Assembly: GCF_000499845.2 (NCBI RefSeq)
Contig: NC_023753.2
Span: 18,314,087 to 18,378,086, forward strand
Length of the DNA stretch: 64,000 nt
Source: Phaseolus vulgaris
Taxonomy: Eukaryota > Streptophyta > Magnoliopsida > Fabales > Fabaceae
Reading direction: 5' to 3'
In this document: one piece after another, positions 10,839 through 22,406 of the stretch
Position numbering within the stretch: position 1 is the first letter of the stretch
Layout of the letters: every line of letters begins with the position of its first letter
Notes under the pieces: generated by a model
What the model was told of the DNA's origin: nothing
What the model saw: only the letters and a program-made list of their open reading frames with translations
Database searches by the model: none
Position numbers and translations under genes: made by a program

Positions 10839-12503
10839 TTAAAACCTTCCCTTTGGTAGCCATTTTGCTAAATTCTTAGGAACAAGATGCTTTCTAGCAA
10901 TGCATGACCTAGAGGTATGACCAGATTTCATGCAGTAAAAACAGGTTACATGAGATGCCTTTTTGCCACTGTTAAAAGCTAAAAAACCTGATTTTGCTGG
11001 AACAAAAAAACTTGAAAGCTTTTTGACATTGGTTACATTTCTAGGGGTATAACCAAGACCATTTTTATTGAAAACAACATTCTGTGAGCCAATGAGAGAC
11101 TCAAGGTTCTCTCTTCCCTTGGTGAAATTGGAAAGGGTTTTTAGCAAATACTCCACTTGTTTTTCCAATTTTTTTGCAGTTTTTACAGGTTTTAATAGAG
11201 GCATGCAAGCATGTCAGTTCAAGGCTTACCAAATCTGTTTTGGCCTTATGCAATTCTTCCTCAAGTGTTTTTACTTTAGGTGCAAGCACATTATTTACCT
11301 TTTGCAACTTATTGCATACTACAGCTAGCCTATTTGCTTCATCATGTGTTTCCTTGAAAGCAGCAAGCAATTGATCATAGTTATCAGAATCCACAGAGAA
11401 TTCACTTACTGAATCAGAGATTGACTCCTCATCCTTCATCATGAAGCACAAATTGTTTTCCTCATTCTCAGTTGAAGAGCTGCTGGTTGAAGATAGTTCA
11501 TTTTCTTCCCATGAGATGTAAGCTCTTCTTCCCTTGCTCCTTTCAACTCTCTTGCTGGCAGATTTATCCTTCGATTGATTGTTTGGACAATCTGTTTTGA
11601 TGTGCCCTGTTTTGCCACAGCCAAAGCAAGTATAGTTAGAGGAATTTGAATCATTGGGTTTAGGATACCTTCTTTTCTGCTGGTTCCTATCTCTGCTTTT
11701 CTTCTTCAGGAATTTGTTGAATCTTTTTGTAAGAAGACTGATTGTTTCATCATCTTCAGCATCTTCTTTTTCCTCCTTGATCTCATTCTGTTCACTTGCT
11801 TTCAGTGCAAGTCCTTTGGGTTTTCTCTCTGCTGTTTCCTGCTCTTTGAGTCTCTTGAGCTCTAGCTCATGCTCCATTAGCTTTCCAAAGAGTGCAGCAG
11901 TTCCCAGCTTTGACAGATCACGACTTTCTAATATGGCAGTCACCTTTGGTTGCCAGCTTCTGTCGAGGCACTTCAATATCTTTATGTTGAGTTCCTCTCT
12001 GTCAAATTCTTTTCCCAAACCAGTAAGGTGATTCACAATATGAGTGAACCTTTTCTGCACATCAGCAATGCTCTCCTCGGGTTGCATTTTAAACAATTCA
12101 TATTCTTGGATGAAAGAATGTTTTCTTGACCTCTTCACATCTTAGTACCCTCATGAGTGACTTCTAAGACTTCCCACATCTCCTTAGCTGACTTACATTG
12201 GGATATCCTGAAGAACTCATCCATTGTTAATGCAGAGGTTATGATGTTCTTGGCCACAAGATCATGTTGAGCCTTCCTCCTTTCGGTCTCATTCCATTCA
12301 GATCTTGGCTTTACCACTTCTTCATCCTTGACAACCTGCATTGGCACATAGGGTCCATGGACCACAGCTTCCCAAATTAATGCATCAATAGATTCCATGA
12401 AAATTCGCATTCTAATTTTCCAAAAAGCATAATTCATTCCATTGAACATAGGTGGTCTATTAACAACAGATCCCTCAGCAAAAAGCACTTTAAACTCAGA
12501 CAT
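10839..12503 (-). pseudogene. Gag of family-A copia element (frameshifted)
   Basis: The gag likely starts at the MSEF codon at 12503, the same start as in the copy at 41265. It contains the copia gag domain (NYAFWKIRMRIFMES, SECKSAKEMW-like, EYELFKMQPEESI, LTGLGKEFD, KCLDRSWQPK), a zinc knuckle CFGCGKTGHIKTDC, an acidic Ser/Glu linker, a coiled-coil stretch and a second knuckle CFYCMKSGHTSRSC. Two frameshifts break it: one base lost near 12137, and an A-run expansion near 11160-11170. The long serine-rich ORF on the opposite strand at 11654-12031 is a shadow. Confidence 0.9.
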
Positions 12504-12539
12504 TATTACAAACAAACTTGATTAAAATACAAGTCCTAG

Positions 12540-12551
12540 CTCTTGATACCA
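12540..12551 (-). other. Primer binding site, initiator tRNA-Met type
   Basis: The minus strand reads TGGTATCAAGAG two bases from the LTR end (...CCCAACA). The same 12-mer sits at 41299-41310 in the related element. Confidence 0.88.
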
Positions 12552-12553
12552 AT

Positions 12554-14140
12554 TGTTGGGTTTAATAGTGCCAAAGTTCAAGGGGGGGGGGGGTGAATTG
12601 CTCTTTTAAATGTTTCTCGCAGAACCAGTATTTTTCACAGTGTACAGAAAATAAATCGATTTATTTGAAATTGACAGATTTATTTAGGCACTGTTTGTGT
12701 TTGAAAAACGTTTAGACAGTCAGGTTAATCACAAGATTATGCAGATCGATTTTCCAGATACACTCCTTGATATAATGTAGAAAAACAGTGAATCACAAAA
12801 ACAGCAAGCTTCAATTTTAAGCAAGTGATTAAGGTTCAATTGATAGCTTGATAATTACTTGAGTAACCTATCACAATCAATCTGTTTCAGTGGCTTTTTA
12901 ACAGGTTATTTATGTTCTTCTTAAAATCAAATAGTTTTCCAGAAATTAAGAACAGTATGTCACAAGCCCAGAAAGAACAAATTTATTTCTTGACAGTTTA
13001 ACAGTTATGCAAAAATTTAAGTGCAGAGATTAAGGGAGAATGAACACAAGGCAATTATATTGGTTCACTCAACTGAGCTACATCCAGTCTTTACCTAAAC
13101 CAAGGTGAAATTCACTAAATCACAATTCAAACAAACACAAATCCCACTGTTCTTGAACCATACAAGAACTTAGGTACACTTGCTGAAAAACCCTATTTCA
13201 GCACACACACTCTTCAAGAAACCCTATCAAGAAGAGTGTACAACCAAACTTTTACAAGAAAAGAAATGTGAAATGAATACACCTGATTGAGGATGCAGAA
13301 ATTTTCCTTAAACGAGTAGAACAAATTGCTAGAACAGTAGCAGCACCTCTCACCAAGCTTTTGGAGCCAAACAAGAACAAGCATTTTTTGATTTTCGAAA
13401 TCTTTCAAGAACAGATGCTAATTCTTTGTAAATCCTTAATTCTCTGATGGAAAACTTGTTTTCTCAATTGTATGATCGATTTTTAAACTCAGAAACAAGT
13501 TTTCCTTTTATAGAAAACCAACTTATAACAGATTTTTGAAAAACAGTTAAAGCTGTTATAAAATGAACAAATTGAAAATAAAATGAACAGATTTATTTTC
13601 AAAAAGCAGTTAGAGAATTTTTTATGTGAGAAGACTTAGTCAGCCATTCTGGTGCAGGGACAAAACTGAAAACCGTTTAAGATTGACATGGCACCAGAGT
13701 CAAAAAGAATCTATTCAATTACAGATGAACAGATTTATTTTTCAAAACGATAACAACAAAGGCTTTAACTATTTAAACACAATTGTTTTGAAAGGTAGAA
13801 GACTTAGTCAAAATACTTGATGCACAAAATCTAATTTTCACAAGACTTAGCTAAGGCATCAGTTTAAAAATGAATCTGTTTATTTAGAAAATAACAGATT
13901 TATTTTTATGCAGTAAACATGTTTTCTGTAAAACATGTGAAAAGCAGTTTAAGAAATTTTGTTCTTGCTCTTATCACATGGTCAGTGCTTAAGAGGTGAG
14001 TTACTCAGCAAAAAGCCTACTCTTAAACAACCTCTAAACACTACCTAAGATATTCTTAAAGAAAATGTAAAAATACATGAAATGTACATAAAATTCTTCA
14101 TCAAACACATGTCTTGAAGGGGCAACAACCATCTTCAACA
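12554..14140 (-). repeat. 5' LTR of family-A copia element (complete)
   Basis: A complete 1587-bp LTR with TGTTG..CAACA ends. Its right part matches the partial 3' LTR at 1-1062. It contains a 12-base G run at 12582-12593, repeated AACAGATTTATTT-like motifs and a TATA box at 13504-13512 (minus strand TATAAAAGG). The LINE begins directly after 14140. Confidence 0.93.
13504..13512 (-). promoter_or_regulatory. TATA box in family-A 5' LTR
   Basis: TATAAAAGG on the minus strand, at the same position as in the other family-A LTRs. It would drive transcription leftward into gag. Confidence 0.65.
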
Positions 14141-16116
14141 GTAAGAAGGGTAGCAAAGTTACTCTTTGAGAAGAGGTTCATGGCTACGCAGGACTTTGGT
14201 GTACATTTGGGTTCGGTGGAGTTCAGGTCTTTACCATCGGAGGCAAGCAAAAATATGGTTGTCAGTTTCTCCGAGGAAGAAGTGAAGAATGCAGTATGGG
14301 ATTTTGGAGGATCAAAGAGTCCGGGCCCAAATGGGTTCAATTTCAATTTCATCAAGAGCAGTTGGGAAGTGCTTAAGGAGGATGTTATGGCAGCGGTGCA
14401 ACTCTTTCACACCACAGGGTCTCTCCCGAAAGGTTGCAACACTTCTTTCATTGCACTCATTCCTAAAGTAAGAGATTTGTCTTCGCTTGATCAGTTCAAA
14501 CCCATTTCTCTAGTTGGAGTGATCTATAAGATTATCACAAATGTTTTTTCAAGCCGCATGAAGAAAATTATGCCGTTAGTCATTGACGAATGCCAGTCAG
14601 CCTTTATTTGTGATAGAGGATTATTGGACAGTGTCGTTATGGCTAATGAGTTCCTCGAGGATATTAAGAGAAATAGAAAAAGTAGGGTGTGCTTCAAGGT
14701 GGACTTTGAAAAGGCATATGACTCAGTAAGATGGAGTTTTTTGTTTGATATGCTCCACAGGCTAGGCTTCCATGACAAGTGGATCTCATGGGTTAAAGGA
14801 TGCTTGGTCTCATCGTCAGTATCTGTGTTGGTTAATGGGAGCCCTACGGAGGAATTTAAACCCTCTAGAGGGTTGAGACAGGGTGATCCAATGGCCCCTT
14901 TTCTTTTCTTAGTGGTTGCTGAAGGTTTAGCAGGATTGGTTAAACAAGCACTGAGAACGAATGTTCTTAGGGGAGTTAAGGTGGGAAGAAATAGTGTTGA
15001 GTGTTGCTTGCTACAGTTCGCAGATGACACACTCTTTATGTGTGAGGATTCCTTTGATAACATTTTTGCATATAAGGCTATTCTCCGTTGCTATGAGATT
15101 GTTTCGGGTCTGAAAGTCAACTTCCATAAGTCTAAGTTGACTGGTATTAAAGTGGACAGCTTTGTTATGAGCACGTACACTAAAACCTTGAACTGCAATA
15201 TGATGAAGCTACCTTTCCAATATTTGGGGGTTGAGGTGGGTGAGAATTCAAGGAAGAAACAATTATGGGATCCGGTAGTTAAAAAGGTCGAAGCTAAACT
15301 TAGCTCTTGGAAAGGGAGATTCCTTTCAATGGCAGGACGGATTTGTCTGTTAAAATCGGTGTTCACTGCCATACCTTTGTTCTATCTCTCTATTTTCAAA
15401 GCTCCCGTAGTAGTGTGCAATAAAATCAGTAGCATTCAAAGGAAGTTCTTATGGGCTTGGGGAAAACAGAGCAAATCGATACCATGGGTTAGCTGGGATA
15501 ATGTGTGTAAACCTTTAAAGGAAGGAGGCTTGGAGGTGAAAGAAGTGAAGAACTTTAATGTGGCTCTCCTGACGAAATGGATATGGCGAATCATGAGTAA
15601 TGAAGGAGGAGAGAATCTACAGCTTAGGTCGAAATACCAATCATGGTGGTGGAAGGATCTCACCAAAATATGTGGTGAAGGTGTAGCACACGGGTGGTTC
15701 CAAAAGGCCATTGGGTGGAAAGTAGGCAACGGAGCTGTAGTGCGATTGTGGGAGGATTTGTGGCTTGGGAACGAATGCCTTAGATCGGTGTATCCTAGAC
15801 TATTCTCATTGTCACTCGACCAAGGTAAAAATGTGGGGGAGGTAGGAGAATGGGAAGAGAATAGGTGGAGGTGGAATTTGAATTGGAGGAGGGACAGGTT
15901 TCAATGGGAGACGGACCTGGAGGTCGACATGTTCTCCAGACTAAGTATGGGTGCAATGTGTAAGGACTCCTCTGACCAACTTCTATGGAAAGGGGACCAA
16001 AAGGGTACGTTTTCGGTAAAGCAGCATATTCTATGCTGGCTAATCACCAAATCCCAACTTCAAGGGATAGTGTGTTTAGTCTCCTATGGCAAGCAAAAGC
16101 CATGCCCACAGTTCTC
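14141..16116 (+). pseudogene. LINE reverse transcriptase (ORF2), 5'-truncated
   Basis: An open frame encodes a plant L1-type ORF2 from just before RT onward. The endonuclease domain is absent because the family-A element is inserted at 14140. Visible RT motifs in order: SKSPGPNGF, FIALIPKV, FKPISLVGVIYKI, ECQSAFI, KVDFEKAYDSVRW, SRGLRQGDPMAPFLF, and the catalytic FADD at 15017-15028 (instead of the YVDD of copia). The region to about 16000 is the usual connection with a tryptophan-rich WWWKDL/GW..GNG segment. A solo LTR at 16117 interrupts it, and the C-terminus continues at 17236. It lacks ORF1 and the endonuclease in this window, so it is dead. Confidence 0.9.
16039..16116 (+). repeat. 78-bp LINE segment duplicated at 17236-17313 (left copy)
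   Basis: The stretch GCTAATCACC...AGTTCTC is repeated at 17236-17313 in the same orientation, with three mismatches by eye. The two copies flank the solo LTR exactly. This is far longer than the 5 bp an LTR integrase makes. Confidence 0.9.
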
Positions 16117-17235
16117 CCCGGCAACGACACCAAAAACTTGATGACTTTTTACGGCAAGTGCACCGCGTTTGTCAGAAGTAATAATTGTCCCTAAGGATGG
16201 ATATCGATCCCACAAGGAACAATGAATTATCAAGTACAATAATCGCTAAATATAAAAACAAAACAATTAAAAGAGTTTTGAATTAATTGTGGTGCCACTG
16301 ATCAATAAGAAAACAGACAAAGAATTAGTTGTTTCAATTGGATAAATAAGGATTAGTTTCATCTCTCTCACTCTCAAGTATTTTGATTAGCATGTCAATA
16401 TTATGTTCTTTGATTGAAATTGATACCCGTAGAAAATTCATTTATATCGATCTCTCGCATATAAAATCCTTAAGAATGTTTCCTAAATATCGATCCCTCG
16501 AATTTTTATAAAAACAACTTAGAATCACACTCAGACGTTAATGGAAATTAACATTTCAAGTCTATCCCTAGCACTCAAATATGCTAAGTATTGATGTTTA
16601 GGTCCAAACCCTAAAAATACCTCTCAGTCAGATTTAAGATTCTCAATTTGTCACGGAAAGTTCAAAGTAAAACAACAATACCAATACTCAATCAAGAACT
16701 AAATATTAATATATAAGATATCACCTCAATACATAAGAGTTTGAGCAGATTACTCCAAATCCAAAGGGTAGAATTAGCTACGCATACTTCTAGCACCTTC
16801 CATTCTCCCAATTGGTTACAATTCACTCTATCGTGTTTTCCTCTCAATCTGGCACACTAAGGTTGAGCCTCTAGCCCTCTATTTATCCTAGTTTTCTAGG
16901 GTTAGGTTGTTCATTGTGTCGCGCTAATGGGCTAAATGATAAAACATAAAAAAGGCCCAATCTTTCTTTGCATCTTTTTTCCATTCTGGGACCTTCTATC
17001 TTTATCTTTTTAGCTCAAATCATTCATCTTTAATCCAAATCTCCAATCTTCCTTAGAAATCTGCAATTAACACCAAATTTGGGAATAAAATACTCTTATT
17101 CAAATAAAGATCATAAAAAATGTAAAAAATGTATAAATTCATAAATTAGGGATTATTTTATATGTAAATTAGCAATAAATCCTCATAAGTGCCTATATTT
17201 TAATATGAAATATTACTGAAATTAGGCACTTATCA
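16117..17235 (-). repeat. Solo LTR of a tRNA-Asp-primed gypsy (Athila/Tat-like) element with primer-site remnant
   Basis: On the minus strand an LTR of about 1097 bp runs from TGATAAGTGCC (17235) to ...AAGTCATCA (16139). It is followed by 22 bases containing TGGTGTCGTTGCCGGGG, which closely resembles the tRNA-Asp primer site of Athila/Tat-type elements (family knowledge). There is no internal coding DNA and no second LTR. Because part of the primer site survives, this is not a simple LTR-LTR recombination product. Confidence 0.75.
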
Positions 17236-17313
17236 GCTAATCACCAAATCCAAGCTTCAAGGGATAGTGTGTTTAGTCTCCTATGGCAAGCAAAAGCCAT
17301 GCCCAAAGTTCTC
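17236..17313 (+). repeat. 78-bp LINE segment duplicated from 16039-16116 (right copy)
   Basis: Same-orientation copy with three mismatches. The LINE frame continues from this copy, so it restores the sequence interrupted at 16117. Confidence 0.9.
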
Positions 17314-17790
17314 ACTATTGCTTGGAGAATCCTTATTGATAGAATTCCTAGTAGAGTTAATTTGTTAAGAAGAGGAGTGCCTGTGACATCAACTCTATGT
17401 GCTCTTTGTAATCTGTCAGAGGAATCCTCTCAACACCTCTTCCTAGCATGCGAATTTGCACAACAAGTTTGGTCCAGGTGTTATCGATGGATTGGTATTT
17501 TAGGGCCCCAAAATAAAGATCTCATGAACCACCTTATGAATTTCCATCTAGCACATCTCTCTAATAAACAAAATTAGGTGTGGTTAGGTTTTTGGGCGGC
17601 TATCATTAGCTGTATTTGGGAGCACAGGAACTTAGTGGTTTTCAGACAAGGGGTGCCCGACTCCGATGAGATTTTCCAGAATGCCCGACTGCAGTCCTGG
17701 TTATGGTTCAAACACAAAACAGCTGCCTTTTCGTATGCTTTCTCCGACTGGCTCTTGGATCCGAACCAATGTCTTATATTGGTTCGCTGA
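17236..17790 (+). pseudogene. LINE ORF2 C-terminus with zf-RVT domain
   Basis: This continues the ORF2 frame after the solo LTR. It holds the plant LINE zinc-binding domain: WRILIDRIPSRVNLLRRGV, CALCNLSEESSQHLFL, CEFAQQVW. A stop TAG at 17575-17577 breaks the frame. The next 70 codons (WLGFWAAIIS, WEHRNLVVF, FSYAFSDWLLDP) are the usual end of plant L1 ORF2 and finish at a TGA at 17788-17790. Confidence 0.88.
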
Positions 17791-19230
17791 ATGTTTGATG
17801 TTCGTGCTGGAACAGGTAAGGTATATCAGGGAAATGAGGCTGTTTCTTAGCAGGTATAAGGTGGAGTTTTTCCCTGTCTTCGGTAGCAGTCATGCTTGGG
17901 GAGGTGTGCTCCCGAAAGTGGGTGAGGCCTTTCTCCGGGTCAGGCCTGTGTTGTTTCTGAAGAAGTTAGGGAATTTTGATGTTGTATTGCTGTCTAGGCA
18001 GATCATGGCTTGCTTTTTCATATTCAAAGAAAATTCGGTGCTCCAACAGATCACGTCACAATGGTTTGGCAGGGGTGTGGTAGGAAGGTAGGAGCGTAAT
18101 GTTGGCAAACTCTCTTTGGCAAGCTGGATCATCTTCAAATCAGATCTATGTTCGGCTATATAGGGCGGGAGTATGCATCATGTAATCTGGAGGATGCGGT
18201 CTGTTGTGTTAGACGCCTCTCAGTATATCTTGGCTGTGGCAAATCAAAACACCTTATAGTCAGTAGTAGCCTATTTGTTGGTGCTGGGGAGGGGATGTTA
18301 TTATCTACACCTGTATGCTTGGTTATGGGGGAGGCTTACTCTCTATCTTCCTTGTATTAATAGCTTTGATCCTTTTCTTCGGGCATACTCAACCAATAGG
18401 ATGGACTGATCATCTTTTGCTTGGTGTGCTGAGTATCTATCCGAGTCGGTGAGGTGTAAATCCTTCTTAGGGTGTATACCACTGATGTTTTGTCGGTGGT
18501 GGTGTTGCCAAGGCATTTTTAGCTCAAGTCAGGGCTGTCATGTACGAACAGTGTGTGTTTGGACCAGGCATATAGATAACGTGCAATAAAGTTATCGTGC
18601 AACAACTACCAGAAGGCCTGAACAGATGATTTTTTTGTAGTTTTTTGCAGGTACTGTGATGTTCAATTACAGGGTTGTAGGATTGGTCTTCCTTTGGTTT
18701 GCTGACCATTGGTGCCTCAAGTTTTTTCAGTGGCTAATGCTAGTGAGTTGTTTAGGCTTTGGTCAAGTTCCTTCTCCTGGTGTTCTTGGGGTTAGTTTGC
18801 AGGATTTGCTAATCCCAGGGAAGACTCGTTGGGTCTTTTAGCTGAGTAGCAGTAGCAAGAAACTGGCAGAAACAGGGAACTAGTTGGTGCAGACTGTTGT
18901 TTCAAAGTACTATCGAAGAGGGAACGTTGTAGCAGCACACTATTCCCCAGTTTTTTCTGGTTTTTTTGCTGTCATTGTTGTGACATTATGCCCTGAAGCG
19001 TACAGTTTGGAATTGGCTGTGGTTGCTATCAGAGTTTGCGTTAATTCTACTAGTGTCATAGAGGTATGTGCAAGGCTTTTAGCTTCATATAGCAAATAGC
19101 TTGGTCTCTCTTCCTTTTAGTGGGTGATTCTCTGTTTTTGGTTTGTTTAGTGTGGTTTGGTTAGTGTAAAAGGGTTGGGATACCCCTTTGTATCCCTTTT
19201 AATTTAATTCCATTCTTTGCTGATAAAAAG
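17791..19230 (+). other. LINE 3' untranslated region
   Basis: About 1.4 kb follows the ORF2 end with only short ORFs. It closes with AGGGTTGGGATACCCC, TTTAATTTAATTCC and GCTGATAAAAAG, a 3' tail typical of plant L1 elements, including the short A-rich end. I place the LINE end at about 19230; the target duplication cannot be identified because the 5' end is gone. Confidence 0.7.
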
Positions 19231-19591
19231 AAAAGTGAAGGGATTTGGGAGAAAAAAGGATAAAAAAAAGATTGAGATGAAAAATAAAGTTTAGGACCTA
19301 TCTAATTCCATGATGAAAACAAGGGAGGAAATTGTACACTCTTTTAGGATGCGGGAATTTTAAAAAATTTATAAATATAATAATTGAGGTAGCATAAAAG
19401 AAAAAAAAAATACATGTGTTGCTTCTAGAAAATTCAAAAATAAATTTAAAAGAAAAACTAAATTAAAACAGCCAAAAAGGAAGAAAAAAAAACACCACAC
19501 TTGGTGCGTTCTGTGCACATGTTACTCCCCTTTAATTGATGCGCGTTCTACTTAGAAAATAATTTTTTCCTATCTCATTTCCAACTCATGC
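19231..19591. other. AT-rich intergenic stretch
   Basis: Between the LINE tail and the small copia element there are about 360 bases with A-runs and no coding signal. It ends in CATGC, the left target flank of the copia element. Confidence 0.6.
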
Positions 19592-19791
19592 TATTCTAAT
19601 TATTATACTTTTATATAAATGTATATAAAAAGTGTATCAATATATAATATATCTAGTAAAAATAAGACAATAGTTTAATGTAATTGTTGATAGATAAGCA
19701 TAACATATGGAGTAACGAATTATGTGTTTGTATGTAAATCGTAGACATGCGTTGAAGTAATATACAGAAATATCATTTTCATAATATTGAC
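19592..19791 (+). repeat. 5' LTR of small copia element
   Basis: This ~200-bp repeat begins TATTCTAATTATTATA and aligns with the 3' LTR (TATTGGAATTATTATA...) through AGTGTATCAAT, GTTGATAGATA, GCATAACATATG and GTTGAAG.AATATACAGAAATATC. The first bases have decayed from TG. Confidence 0.75.
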
Positions 19792-19796
19792 TGATA

Positions 19797-21560
19797 TTGA
19801 AAACCCTAATAAATTCCCTGATATTTCTACACAACCACTTCAACATTCTACACATCTCAAGCATCCTCCTGTATGGCATAAAGATTACTTCCTACCACCT
19901 CGAGCCAATCAGTCCACTCCTAGACAAGGTTCTCTCCCAAGTACACGATACTCACTTTCTCGTTTTATTTCTTATTCCAACTTATATTCTGCTCACTGCA
20001 CTTTTTTAGCTAACATTTCTACATATAAAAAGCCTTCATTATATGATCAGGTCATTCTTTCTCCCCACTAGAAGGAGGCCATGGAAGTTGAATTATCAGG
20101 ATTGACAGAAAATAACACCTAGAGCATTGTTTCATTACCAGTTAGCCACAAACCCATAGGATGTAGATGGGTTTATAAAATAAAATACAAGTCCGATGGG
20201 AGCATCGAATGATATAAGGCGCGCTTAGTCACCGAAGGCTACACACAAGTGGAAAGGATTAACTATATTGCGACTTTTTCTCCTACTGCTAAACTTACGA
20301 CGTTATGTTGTCTGTTGACTTTTGTAGCTGCTAAAAACTGGTTCCCCTACCAACTTGACATACAAAATGCATTTTTTCACGGTGACCTTTATGAAACTGT
20401 TTACATGGAGCTTCCTCCCGGATTTCGCCGATAGGGAAAAATCTAATTTGTCGACTTCATAAGTTTTTGTACAGATTAAAACAAGCGTTCCAAAACTGGT
20501 TTGCTACTTTCTCTAAGATTTATTCAAAAGACAAGATATATTCAATCAAAATCAGATTATTCTTTATTTACCAAGACTATTGGATCATCTTTCATAGTTG
20601 TCTTTCTCTTTGTCGAGGATATACTTTTAACAGGAAATGATGATGTCAAAATCAAGCATCTCAAGGTATTTTTTCTCCAACATTTTCGAATAAAGGATCT
20701 TGGCACCTTAAAATATTTTATAGGAATTGAATTTTCTCGGTCTAAGCATGGCCTTTTTATTTCTCAAAGAAAATATATGTTAGACATTTTGGACGAAACA
20801 GATCTAACTAAGGAAAAATTAGAGAAGTTCCCCATGGAGCAAAATTTAAAACTCACTCCTACTGATGATGATTTGATGATTTATTACATGACCGAACTAA
20901 ATATCGTAGGTTAGTTGGAAGACTCATTTACCCCATCGTCACAAGGCCAGATATTGTTTACTCGGATAGAATTTTAAGCCAGTTTATGCAAGAGCCTCAC
21001 AAGACACATTGGGATGCAGCAGTACGGGTTCTAAAGTACATCAAGGGAACACTCGGGCAAGGATTATTACTTTCCTCTGATAATGATCTTAATCAGAAAG
21101 CCTATTGCGATTCAGATTGGGGAAGATGTCGTATTACTCGAAGATTAGTCATCGACTATTATATTTTCCTGAGAATTTCATTGGTATTTTGAAAGTCTAA
21201 GAAACAAACCAACTTGTCATGGTCATCCGTCGAAACATAATATCTGGCCATGGAAAATGCTTGTCTGGAGCTAACATGGTTACGTTAAATCATGTGAGAC
21301 CTCAAGGTTCGAATTAGCATGCCTACACATTTGTATTGTGATAACCAAGCAACATTCCATATTGCAGCAAATCTTGTATTTCATTAATGTACAAAACATA
21401 TCGAGATAGACAGTCACATGAGAAAGGTTGCAAGCTGGGATGATAAGTCCATCACATGTATCTTCACATTGTTAATTGGTGGATATATTTACTAAGCCTC
21501 TTGGGAAAGATCAGTTTGTGACTTTGCAAAACAAGTTGGGAGTCCATGATATTTACTCTC
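19797..21560 (+). pseudogene. Copia RT and RNase H, heavily decayed
   Basis: Fragments in shifting frames show copia pre-RT sequence (HPPVWHKDYFLP, SRFISYSNLY), RT (GCRWVYKIKYK, ARLVTEGYTQ, FPYQLDIQNAFFHGDL, VYMELPPGFRR, FLFVEDILLTGND, LGTLKYFIGIEFSRSKHGL) and RNase H (AVRVLKYIKGTLGQGLL, AYCDSDWG, SKKQTNLSWSS, ADIFTKPL-like end). The catalytic YVDD has become FVED. Numerous stops and frameshifts rule out function. It stops at a purine-rich GATGAGGAGTATT next to the 3' LTR. Confidence 0.82.
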
Positions 21561-21574
21561 CAACTTGATGAGGA

Positions 21575-21610
21575 GTATTGGAATTATTATATTTCCCATG
21601 TAGAAAGTGT
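21575..21610 (+). repeat. 3' LTR of small copia element, first part
   Basis: Begins TTGGAATTATTATATTTCCC after the purine tract and ends AGTGT at 21610, where the second copia element inserted. The LTR resumes at 26881 with AGTGTATCAAT. Confidence 0.75.
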
Positions 21611-22390
21611 TGATGGGAAATTCAACACAATAACAATAATATCTCAACAAGAGCAATAAGCAGCGGATAACAATTTCCCCAACTTGCAAGAATCTGTGAG
21701 CAGCAATAGCAAATAATGGCAGCAACAGAAAACACACTTCAAGAAGACACATAAATTTTAACGTGGAAAACCTTCTCAGTGTGAGAATTAAAAACCACAG
21801 GCACAAGCCAGTCAATCAAGGTTCCACTATGATCAAAATTATGGTTACAAGAGAGTCTCAAATCACAACACAAATTGTGCTCGATAACCAGCCAAATAGC
21901 AATACAACAGAAATGAAATAGAGAACAAGAAACTTGAAAAATTCACAAACTGTAGTTATCGTTCGTGGCCTATATGTCACGATCCAACTGAAGAACCCCG
22001 AGGTATGAACCTGCTGACAAAATTTCATCCTGATCCAACGGTGGACAAAATAGCAGCAGCAATCCAAAAATTCCCATCCTCAAAAGAAACGCTGAAAACG
22101 TTGTTGCAGTGTGAGATGAATTTCTCTCTGCTCAAACAACGTCTGCAAGATCCGAACAGTCAGATTGAAGTGACACAAAATATGAACCTGTGGACAAAAT
22201 TTCAGACCGATCCAACGGTCAACAAAGCGTCGGTGGTGGCTAGAAGTTTCTGAGCGAAACTTTTTCTCTCTTTAATCTTTTCTCTCTTTTCTCTCACTGT
22301 CTATATCTGCTGACGGCTGTTCTCTGTTTGAAAAACCCTGAGGTTAATATTGGACTGGGCCTCCACATAGGAAGTGGGCCCAACCCAACA
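21611..22390 (-). repeat. 3' LTR of second copia element (complete)
   Basis: A 780-bp LTR from TGATGGGAAATTC to CCCAACCCAACA on the plus strand, followed by the polypurine tract at 22391. It shares its first ~250 bp with 26488-26740. Confidence 0.88.
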
Positions 22391-22402
22391 AATCTCCCCC
22401 TC
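22391..22402 (-). other. Polypurine tract of second copia element
   Basis: The minus strand reads GAGGGGGAGATT directly before the LTR start TGTTGGGTTGGG. Confidence 0.85.
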
Positions 22403-22406
22403 ACAA

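Larger units (their letters stand above)
1..14140 (-). mobile_element. Ty1/copia retrotransposon, Sirevirus-like family A, nested-into copy
   Basis: On the minus strand the order is 5' LTR (12554-14140), tRNA-Met primer site, gag, protease/integrase, reverse transcriptase, RNase H, an extra 3' ORF, polypurine tract, and 3' LTR running off the window at base 1. Integrase before RT marks it as Ty1/copia. The long gag with two zinc knuckles, the LTRs over 1.5 kb and the added ORF after RNase H suggest the Sirevirus lineage (inference). A gag-only gypsy-like element splits RT from RNase H at 3823-8989. Every coding block carries frameshifts, stops or deletions, so this copy cannot move by itself. 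It is inserted in a LINE; the flank after 14140 begins GTAAG, but the matching left flank is outside the window. Confidence 0.93.

Noticed and set aside
11654..12031. Serine/leucine-rich plus-strand ORF
   Set aside because: It is the antisense of the gag coding region; the same antisense ORF appears opposite the other gag at 40418-40792.
14524..15063. 179-codon minus-strand ORF
   Set aside because: Antisense of the conserved LINE RT, which has all RT motifs on the plus strand.
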